From contig JAVHJL010000012.1 of NCBI GenBank assembly GCA_036971715.1, positions 310,001 through 374,000 of the forward strand: a stretch of 64,000 nucleotides of DNA. The letters are read 5' to 3'. Shown one piece after another: positions 55,261 through 64,000 of this stretch (position 1 is its first letter; each line of letters opens with the position of its first letter). The position numbers and the translations under genes were made by a program. This DNA comes from Arthrobotrys musiformis (Eukaryota > Ascomycota > Orbiliomycetes > Orbiliales > Orbiliaceae). The notes under the pieces are model-generated. The model was not told where the DNA came from. It saw only the letters and a list, made by a program, of their open reading frames with translations, and did not search any database.

Positions 55261-58227
55261 TAGACGTTTTGGGTTCGGTATCGGTTGGGCTGGTCGGTAA
55301 TCGCCTTTTTGGCCTTCTCGCCAGAAATATTTGGTTGGGGATGTGTTTGCGAATCGGTAAAACAGGCGCAATCGACGTCGTAACCAGCGCAGTTTCCTGA
55401 GTTGTCGCTGGAGTTCGCAGAGTCGCTTACTGCGAAACTACACTATATGTGTGGCGTAATCCTCCCGCAGGCTGTGCAGTTGGTACACAGGTAGGACCGG
55501 GTACCCCGCAGTTGGGAACTTTGGCGATTTGGGATTTGGGATTTTGGGCTTCAAACGGAACGCCCGTAAAAGGTGAGTTTGTATTGTCGTTTTGGCGTTT
55601 CCGCGATATCTCGGCTGAAAATATTTGTGTTAACGGGCCAAAGTTCAACACAATCGGGCTGAATTGCCGTACGTAGTATATAGCGGTTGGGTGCTGCACA
55701 CTTTGTCGTATGGCGTTCTTTTGCCGCTTTAGGCTTTTCTCGCCGGGTTTATGGCTTGTCTGGCGGCGTATAACGTATATAGCGCCGTGACTCTTCGAAA
55801 CGCAGGGCTCCGAAGGCCTTGACCGTTCAGTTATTGTCTCCCTAGCGGATGTGCTAGAGATTTGGTATAACTGGTAGTCGATGCTATCAAATGTTATGAG
55901 TAGGCTTATGATATGATGTGAGTGAGGTGCGATGTTATTCTAAGAACTGTCTAGCTATCTACGCTATCTATATTGTCTATGCTGCTGACATAATCTAGAC
56001 AGCATGTATGTGTGAATGCGTATGCCTATGCGTAACAACTGTGGCCGCGCCGCAATTGTAAAAACAGATATTAATATTAGGTGGAATGCCTTGAGGCCAG
56101 TAGCCTTTTCGCCGCCTTTGCAATTTGAAGAAAGAAAAAGATAAGCGGCGAAAAAAAAGGTACCCATCAGAAACGTACCAAAAAAAATGCTGAAAAATGC
56201 GCCGAAGCTAAACTATCGCAATACACTTATCCTCGGTTTCGAGACCAAGGATAATTGATATCCTCCCCTATCCCAGAGAATGCCTGTCTTAGGAGAGGAC
56301 TAAATAAGTATACCCAAGTAGCCCTCCGCGATTCTCATAGTCTAATGCGGGCCTTGACCATACACACTGAGTCCATCTAGTTGGTGTCCTTGTACCGAGG
56401 AGGCTCTTCGCTTTGTACGAGTGTAAGGTAGGCAATAACGTCCTGGAGGGTTTCCGCCGGATCTTCGTTGCTGTTTTCGCTAGAACTCTTCTTGGACTAC
56501 GTCTACAGGTTTGCGATTGTCTAAATTTGAGAGTCTGATCGCTTTAAGTTTTTCTCGTCGATAGATTGTAACATTAACTCCCGGACGTTGTAGGGCAGTC
56601 GTGTAAGGGTTTTGGCAATTTCTATTGGCGTGGTTGCAGGTTCCTCGTTGCCCGTGATTTTCAAAAACAAGAGCCTAGGAACATTCCAGGTCATATCTTT
56701 GTCACGTTGTAGGGACAATAACATCATCTGCGGGGGCGCAGCTGGCACGGTAGCAGGTACTCTAGACATCATTTGGGCCTGCTCGCGGGGAAGAACCGGA
56801 AGATTGTGAGTATTTTATGCCGAAGATGAACGGAGGGGAGAGACGTGGAGGGTTCTTGAGCTACGTACGCGGTTCGATTCGGGGGAGAGAGGGAATTTAT
56901 GATATTTCGTAGGAACCTAGAACTGATGTTCGAAAGGATGAGTCCTAATATTAGCACTTGCTCAAGTATACAACATCTGGCTTGTGGGGCCAAGGATTCA
57001 GCGCCCGGGAAACAAAGCGCCAATAGGAAGTGAAGGACACGGAGTGACGACTAGGTTGGGACCCAAGCCTTAGGTACCCGGACGACCAACTAGAGCCCAG
57101 GTAACTATTGCTCAGTTCAGCTCAGCAATGCCGCCCTGTTGGCCCTGTTGCGTTGTATTGATCCTAATCCTGTCCTGTCCTCATGAGGCTCAAAACCTGA
57201 GGCGAGAAAAAATTAAAAACGATAATAGCGACTTACAACTTAAGGCTACGCAGAGTCACCGCAAATAATATAATACTGCGGTCCGAAGATTGAGGCGATT
57301 TAGTCTATGGACTGCTGTTGAGTTGCCTGCAAGAGGGAGGAGGATCTGTGCTTTTATAAAAAAGTTAACAGGCGGCTTAGGTTGGTCTTCTTTCTCGCCA
57401 GCCAGCGGCTGTAAGAAAACAGAAGTTTGGTTTCTTTTTTTCTGAGAATTGACTTGCGGCTGGGCACGGTCTTTGTCAAAATGTACATACGTTTGCGTGT
57501 CCTGGCCAGGATATCACACCTAATTATACAAGTATGCACTACTACCGCCGGTGTGCAGCTCAGCTGCATGAACATATCCCCGTGATTACAGTATATATTT
57601 ACTATCCTGACGATGATAGCCCCCGCTGATTAGTCACAATCCGAAATTTCACAAACACCATAAGTGCTGTCAGAGTCATCACTTTCCACATCTTAATCTT
57701 CGTTTGTGCTTGGTTTCCTTTGGTCACCCGGAAAGAACGCCTTCTCCACTTTAGGTAGTTTCAACCGATAGAGTAACCGGCTTGCCTCACCCGAGTTCTT
57801 CCGTAGTCGGCATATATTGAATGGTCAGCGCCATGGGTATGAACCCATGTTGCTTCATTTTCTTCGAGAAGAGATCTAGATTTGGTACATGTCAGTCCTA
57901 TTGATGGCCCTCCCTCTTTCCCTTTTTGTTTCCAAGATGAGGATCCAGAATCATGAGGAAATTATCAACGCCGATATCATCAATACCACCAAACCCTTGA
58001 ATCTAGGAAAGCCATAGCACAAGAAGCATAATGCCTGTCGTCGTCTTTGGAATTTCCTCTTTCGGTTGCTGGTCGTCGGATCGTCTCTTTTTGCGTTGCA
58101 CGCAACGCAGGTTTGCTCGGAACTTTTTCTTTGTGGTGTGGAACGCGAGACCGTGGTGTTTTTCCACCTAGAATAACAGTTGTGGAGAATTAGTTGAGGT
58201 TTTGTGTTCAGCCCAGCGCCGAAGACC
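55261..58227. other. Probable LTR/leader debris and intergenic sequence
   Basis: This lies upstream of the Ty3-like Gag (its 5' side). A minus frame at 56521-56772 (VRELMLQSIDEKNLK, TWNVPRLLFLKITGNEEPAT) has Gag-like character, suggesting further element remains. LTR ends could not be delimited because no second LTR is present. No independent gene is supported up to 58227. Confidence 0.4.
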
Positions 58228-58230
58228 AAA

Positions 58231-58415
58231 TAAAATAAAATAAAATAAAATAAAATAAAATAAAATAAAATAAAATAAAATAAAATAAAATAAAATAAAA
58301 TAAAATAAAATAAAATAAAATAAAATAAAATAAAATAAAATAAAATAAAATAAAATAAAATAAAATAAAATAAAATAAAATAAAATAAAATAAAATAAAA
58401 TAAAATAAAATAAAA
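58231..58415 (+). repeat. (TAAAA)37 pentanucleotide array
   Basis: 185 bp of uninterrupted TAAAA units, about 37 copies. The purity implies recent expansion or replication slippage. Confidence 0.97.
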
Positions 58416-58665
58416 GACCTAGGTTTCGACCCAGGTTCTGGCCTGGGTTCTAGCCTAGGTTCCGGCCTACCTACCTACCTACCTACCCGCCTAGGTTCTG
58501 GGCTGGGTCCCGGCCTGCCTGCCTACCTACTTACCCACCTAGGTTCTGGCCTAGGTTCCGGCCTGGGTCCCGGCCTGGGTTCTGGGCTGGATTCTGGGCT
58601 GGGTCCTGGCCTAAGTTTTGACCTAGGTTCTGGCCTGCCTACTTACCAGCCTGCTTACCAGCCTA
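58416..58665 (+). repeat. Degenerate CTAGGTTCYGGCC minisatellite block
   Basis: Built from CCTAGGTTCTGGCCTGGGTC-like and (CTAC)n variants without fixed period. It directly abuts the truncated 3' end of the DUF6589 gene. Its composition is related to the 12-bp minisatellite at 44496. Confidence 0.7.
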
Positions 58666-60747
58666 CGCTGCATCCATGTCCAGGTAAATAGAAACATCTC
58701 TTATGGGTAGGATAGATGTCTCCATGATGAGGTCTCGATTCGCGTCCACGTCCATTTCATATTTCGCCTTAGCCTCTTGTTGATACGTCTTGCGGAATGC
58801 AGCCTTTTCTCTGTCGTTAAGACCAGCCGGATAGTCGTACCTCGTCGGAGCGGTTGGACAAGGTGGGGCCCGAGCCTGGGCCTGAGCTCTCAGGTCGGCT
58901 ACAAGCCTCGGAGGACAATATAAGTTTATAATTTCGTCGACCAAGTCGCGCCAGTCATTTGTACTGATAAACGATTTCAGTTCACCTAACGAGCTTAGGG
59001 ATGACTGGGATTGTTTTTTACCGACAACCCGCATTGCTGCAGTCAATATCAGGGACTGATAAACAACCTCAATGAACGAATGACTACCGTCATAGTCCTT
59101 CTTCACGATGGTAGATAACTTATTTCTCTCCAGAATCCTCGCAAATCTGGAGAGCGAGACAGGGTCCCTGCCATCTGATCTACCCCAGAAGTTTTCAAAT
59201 ATCGCAGTCAATAAAGCCATTTGCTAATGGAAATATCCTACGTGAGTATCCGCCCACAACCAGCGTTTATCGATATGATCTCTGCGGCGTTTGTGTTTTA
59301 TCGCTCGGATATGCCCGGTTGTTCCTTGATCCGCGTGAACCGGAACGATAGCATCGACTAATTGCGCTGGTTTTAATTTTAATTGATCGTTCACCAGCGC
59401 GTCCAGCACATCACCGTTGCCTTCTGGCGTTCCCTCGTCGATGTCTAGAATAGGAAGACTGTATGCTTCCGGCTTTCTAGGTTGCGTTTTGTATATGACA
59501 GGAGCTGCCATTCGCTGATCGTTCTGACCCGACTTAACGTGCCTGTTTCGAAGCACGTCAGACCCGAACTGGTCCTCGAAGACGCGGGTAATAAGACTTC
59601 TAAGGGTCTGCTTTAGATATCCTTCGACCACATCGCTATCTAATAACTGGCGAGGGTCGTATGCGGAGTAGTCCGCTTTTCTGAATAAGATATCGCGGGG
59701 TATAGCAATATTATTGGCCTGAGCTGCGTCAAGTCTGTGTGCAGCCACCTCAGCCTTGACACTTTCATCCAGGTGTAAAAATGTCAAATAAGGAGCGGTC
59801 ATCCTTTCCTGTTCTTCCTTGTTCACGATGCTCAATTCACCAACCCCCCTCTGTAGTATTATATTGTCATACCCTAGGTCGACTGGTTCGCCTGCAGCCA
59901 CCCTGCTTTGTATGTGCGCCTTAATACTCTCCGCCGTAGATTTTAAAGCCTTGCGAACCGTCGGTTCCGCATTCGTCAGACCCAGTTGATTGAGCACCGA
60001 AAAACAACGTTTCTTAGTGCCCTGGGCGGTGAGGAAATACCCGAGCGACATTTGAAACCTATTGAAAAGGCGCGACCTGCCGTACAATAGAATAGAAATA
60101 GCGGATACAGCAAAATTGGACCGGTTTCGTCCCCGGCGGTGTTGCTTTCTCTTCTTCGCTGTTTGGTTCTCGCTAGGATCATCGCTCGAATCGCCTGAAC
60201 TGCTATCGAGACCATCCGAGTCGCTCAATTGACCGTTATCTGCATCGGGAACTCGCACCGACGCTTCCGGCTGCCGTATGTATCCAACCAGCTCGTCGAA
60301 TATGTTCATGAGTATGGGCGCCTTCGCCTGGTAGCCTAGCCGAAGGGACTGGAGAAAATCTGGGCTGACCACCTTTCCCTTGTCGACTTCTGCCGCTCTG
60401 ACTCGGAAATCCCCTTCTTTCTTGAGCGCGTCTAGCTCAGATGCCAAAATCCTGACCACGAGCTGTCGGAGAGCGGGTCCTAATGTCTCTACTACTGCAT
60501 CCGTCTTCCCTTCAGTCAAGCGATTGCTACTGCCGTACTTTGCAAGGGACAAAAAATTTTCGATTATCCCCACGACATGACCTGTAGCAACTAGTTTCTT
60601 GCGTATGGCTGCGAGTCCACGATCGTTCTTTTTGCAGTAGACCCATAAGAAATGCTCGAGACCGGTGAATCCCTCCCCAGAGATATGAGAGAGCACCGAC
60701 TTGACGGAATTCCTCTTACTCTCGCCGGCGAATACAAAGGGGTCGAT
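58663..60747 (-). pseudogene. DUF6589-family protein gene split by one stop
   Basis: The frame starts after a stop near 60748 and runs to 58663, interrupted only by a TAG at 59224-59226. The same frame continues at ATG 59220, so the two open frames are one gene. The protein shows the DUF6589 layout: LFNRFQMSLGYFLTAQGTKK, RCFSVLNQLGL, VDLGYDNIILQRGVGEL, APYLTFLHLD, PRKPEAYSLPILDIDEGTPE, GNGDVLDALVNDQLKL, then HVGYFH(stop)QMALLTAIFENF and RFARILERNKLS. An acidic/basic disordered insert (SSSGDSSDDPSENQ, KKRKQHRRGRN) is present. The stop could arise from CAG by one transition. The C terminus is cut by the minisatellite. Function unknown; the family is repetitive in fungal genomes and probably mobile-element related. 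Confidence 0.7.
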
Positions 60748-61329
60748 TTAAGTATTGTCTCCCATAGTTCGGACTGGTATAGGGGTCGGTAGCTACGCAG
60801 GCCCGTTATTGCACCCACGTAGACTCGAGTGTATGTTTAGTCGATTAAGCGTTCGTTGTGTATGTGTAGCCTGGTGTCCAGGCCCTGATAGAAACAGAGT
60901 TCGTTGTGACGAGCACAAAGTATGTACAAACTAAATATTTTACATGCGCGCTCGATTAATATTATATATTATCCGCCCCAAGAACTGCAAACTAACTCGG
61001 CTTCCTAGTCAATGAGATGAATTGATTGAATAATGGTTAATATCGTTCTATCACCAGGCGTATTTTCTCTACATACATGCACTTCGACTACAGGATGGAT
61101 GGCATAGAGGACCAGTAACCAAGGGATGGCATTGGATGAGCTCCCTGGCGTTATACTATGAGAGGCTAGGTGGTTCTGCTTATGTCTGGTTGGGTCCGCC
61201 AGTTCCCAGAATGTGTTGGCAGCCTTTGGGGTGCCGCCTCGGCTCTGCTATGGTTAGCCGAGCTCGGGCCTATTATCCCCAGACCTGGGTACGAGACCAC
61301 GTCTACCTAATAACCTCTACGAAATCCTA
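60748..61329. other. Spacer between DUF6589 gene and copia-like element
   Basis: A short AT-rich segment (60940-60975) and no gene. The copia Gag region expected here is absent, so the element's 5' part is deleted or diverged. Confidence 0.4.
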
Positions 61330-63911
61330 ATGCAATGCACACCTATAACTCCTCTCCGCCCTACGGTTCAGGTGAACGTAGCCAAAACGTTAGACGAATG
61401 GCACCGAACCCTGAACCACGCCAATCCTCAGGCCATAAAACAGATGCCCCAAGTAGTTACAAGTGTGCAAATTGCAGTCCCACCACCAGGACAGGCCAAT
61501 CTTCACAACAGCAGTTGCATTTCGTGCCTAGAGGGAAAGATGCATCAGTCGACCAACCATGGGCTAGGAACCTGCGCCCCAAGACCCAATTACAGGTACC
61601 ATACCGACCTGTGGGGGCCTGCGGATGCTGTGACCATTGGCGGGAACAAATACATGCAGCCGTTCATGGATTGCTACAGCGGTTATGTATGGCTCCGCTT
61701 CCTCAAGGACAGGTCACAAACCTACCAAATCACAGAAGCCTTCATAAAGGAAAGGAACACAGAAGCCCAGGATTCTATTATTTTTATGAGACAGGACCCT
61801 GCGGCAGAATTTGGAGGCGGCCACGCCCAAGTTACCGAGGTAGAGGCCAGCAGGTACAAGCTCATGCTTCAGAGCCACGGCATACGCACAGAGGTGACCG
61901 CCACCAATGCCCACAATTAGAACGGCAGGGCAGAGCGGTATAACAGAACTATTATGGAAGATGTAGTGGCTCTGATGGCAGAGGCGGGCCCCAACTGCCC
62001 CAAGAACCTATGGGCAGAGGCAGCTATGTACGCATGCCACGTCAGAAACAGAATACCCAGCGCCGCTATAAAAGACAACAGAACGCCCTATGAAAAGTTC
62101 TACGGTACCAAACCAGACGTCACGAACCTACACCAGTGGGGTTCTAGGTGTTTTGTACACATACCTCTTAAGGATAGAAAGAAACTGGACGCAAAGGCTT
62201 GGGAAGGTATCTTCCTAGGGGTGGAACATATCCACATCTATAGGGTATGGAATGGTCAGAGAATAGCTAGGGTCAGAGACATTAAGGTCCTGCCCATGGG
62301 CCCCAGGTTCGAGGAAGTGAGGGAGGATGTTGTTAAACAAGACGAAGAATCCAACACTTACCACTCCCTCTCACCTGCGGACATTGAAATATATACAGCT
62401 CTCAACGTATATAAGGCCACTGAAGACGAACCATCCTACCGCGAAGCCATGAATTCTCCAGAGGCACCTAAATGGTCCGAAGCCATTAGGGAAGAACTTA
62501 CCAAGGTTGTGGAACATGGCGTCTGGGATACCGTAGATAAAAAGTCACTACCCCGTAAATCCACGCCTCTATACTACAAGTAGGTTCTCAAACGCAAAAG
62601 GAACGAGAACGGTGACATTAGCCAGTATAAGACCAGAATAGTTGTCTGCGGTAATCACCAACAAAGAAAGGTAGACTACGACACAACCTACGCCCCAGTG
62701 GTAAGGTACTCAACCGTTAGATATATCCTAACTACGTCTATCAGTTATAATCTAGACCAGGGTGACGCACCAACCGCTTTCTTTGGTACCAACAGTATAG
62801 AACATGACATTTATATGGCTATACCGAAGGATTTATACAGACATAGAGATCTCTGCGAACGGTTAGGAGTTGTAGGAATCAATCAAAGCTCGAACCAAGG
62901 CTCGAAGCCAGAAAACCAAGTTTTCAAGATATTGAAGTTATTTTATGGCCTCGAGCAGTCACCTCTTATATATTATACAATGGTACTGCGTGAATTGGTT
63001 GCTCTTGGCTTCAAACGCAGCGAGTATGATACCGGCCTATTCTATTACCCTGACGGGACTATCCTACTTGTGTTCGTGGACGATTCTGTCCTAATCACTA
63101 GGACCACTCAGGCCCAAAATGCCTGGAGGGTAAAACTGAAGAAGGCCCTAAACGTGGAATAAAAGAAACTCCACTACTTTCTGGGTACCCTGGAGCAAGA
63201 CGCCTATACCGAACGAATCATTAGCCGGTATTATCCCCAAGGGTTACACGCAGTTAAGACGCCCATGGCCAACATAAGCCTTACAAAGTCTGAAGAGTTG
63301 CCTACTTCAGACATAGAACGTTATAGGGCGCAACTAGGAGCCGCAAATTACCTAGCGGTGATAACGAGGCCAGATATAAGCTTTGCAGTGGCAGAGCTGG
63401 CGAAATACGCGTCGAATCCTAAAAATTCTCACCATGAACAGTTGAAACGACTGTTCGCTTATCTAAGTGGTACTTCCACCATGAAGCTGTCCTATGGTAT
63501 CCAGGGAACTACAGCAGGTATCCAGGGAACTACAGCATGTCTTGTGGACTACGTGGATGCCATTGGGGCGCCCAGAAACAGAAGTTAACCGCACAATTTA
63601 CCGCAAAAAGTGAATATATAGCCCTCGCCGGAGCAGTAAAAGAGGCGTTGTGGCTGAAGGGTTTACTTAGCCTCAAAACGGTACCAATCTACATAGACAG
63701 CAGTGCTGCTATGCAGATTGCGGTTACTAACCACTTCAACACCACCAACCGCTCCAAACATATAAACGTTCGGTACCACTTCCTGCGCGACCATATACAG
63801 AATGGCGACATTGAACTTAGGAAGGTGAAGGGCGCGGACAACTTGGCGGACATATTCACAAAACCCCTGAACGCGTACAGTTCACAAAGTTACGTGAAGG
63901 TATGGGGATGA
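61330..63911 (+). mobile_element. Broken Ty1/copia-like polyprotein (integrase, RT, RNase H)
   Basis: Order integrase then RT then RNase H, as in copia elements. The integrase zinc site is EWHRTLNH...CISC; the catalytic core has YHTDLWGP, RQDPAAEFG and, after a TAG at 61918-61920, NGRAERYNRT. RT follows: SEAIREELTKV, a TAG at 62581-62583, TRIVVCGNHQQ, FKILKLFYGLEQSP and VFVDDSVLIT. A TAA at 63160 precedes LHYFLGTLE. RNase H has AKSEYIALAG, VPIYIDSSAAMQIA and KHINVRYHFLRD, with a frameshift and deletion at about 63540-63590. A 21-bp tandem duplication (GIQGTTA) lies at about 63498-63538. Gag and protease are missing upstream. At least three stops and one shift make it defective. A 3' LTR may begin after 63911 but cannot be delimited. 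Confidence 0.85.
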
Positions 63912-64000
63912 AGCCTTAGGCGATGAAACAACCTAGGAAGGTAAGAAGGTACCCAGGTAGACAGGATATTCCAGAATGCGAACGTGAAGGATTTTATTTG

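Overview
The window looks like a repeat-rich, partly AT-rich stretch of a filamentous ascomycete (Pezizomycotina) genome. The evidence is short introns (about 44-76 nt) with GTAAGT-type donors and CTAAC/CTAAT-type branch sites, fungal-specific domain families (DUF7580, acuF-like C2H2, phosphorylase/NACHT NLR pieces, fungal PD-(D/E)XK, DUF6589), and repeat copies that differ almost only by C-to-T and G-to-A changes, the signature of RIP. No rRNA, CRISPR array or convincing tRNA was seen. The species cannot be named from sequence alone. All domain calls were made by eye, without a database search.

Region 1 (1-2094) is AT-rich repeat DNA with two copies of a palindrome-bearing repeat family. Region 2 (2095-11011) is the most interesting part: two divergent multi-exon genes share an intergenic gap of about 140 bp. 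The minus-strand gene (2095-5238) reads as DUF7580 followed by a nucleoside-phosphorylase-superfamily domain, joined by three phase-compatible introns. The plus-strand gene (about 5379-11011) reads as an N-terminal helical region, an acuF-like C2H2 region, a phosphorylase-superfamily domain, TPR repeats and a C-terminal CHAT (caspase-like) protease with its His and Cys visible. The link between its phosphorylase and TPR-CHAT halves rests on one inferred intron. Phosphorylase and CHAT domains are parts known from fungal NLR-type and bacterial immune effectors, so the pair is a plausible two-gene defence or incompatibility locus.

Region 3 (11012-20513) is AT-rich and decayed. It holds a broken phosphorylase-NACHT NLR relic (12728-16365) split by repeat DNA, and a second relic with phosphorylase and TPR fragments (17246-17611). 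Region 4 (20514-31084) contains three more ordinary genes: a putative nuclear protein with basic clusters (21092-22798), an unknown 181-residue protein (26329-26874) and a three-exon PD-(D/E)XK nuclease-like protein (28667-30460). Region 5 (31085-33270) holds the least mutated copy of the RIP-affected repeat and a minisatellite.

Region 6 (33271-43100) looks like a composite mobile or subtelomeric-type element: a small two-exon gene, a large multi-exon gene of unknown function (35264-38964), a convergent decayed RecQ-like helicase of the telomere-linked-helicase type (39410 to about 43000), and three copies of a hairpin motif flanking the large gene. Region 7 (43100-51563) holds a 12-bp minisatellite and a four-finger C2H2 protein gene (45397-46292) but is otherwise gene-poor. 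Region 8 (51564-64000) is transposon-dominated: a truncated Ty3/gypsy-like element, a 37-copy pentanucleotide array, a DUF6589 gene split by one stop codon, and a broken Ty1/copia-like polyprotein running to near the window end.
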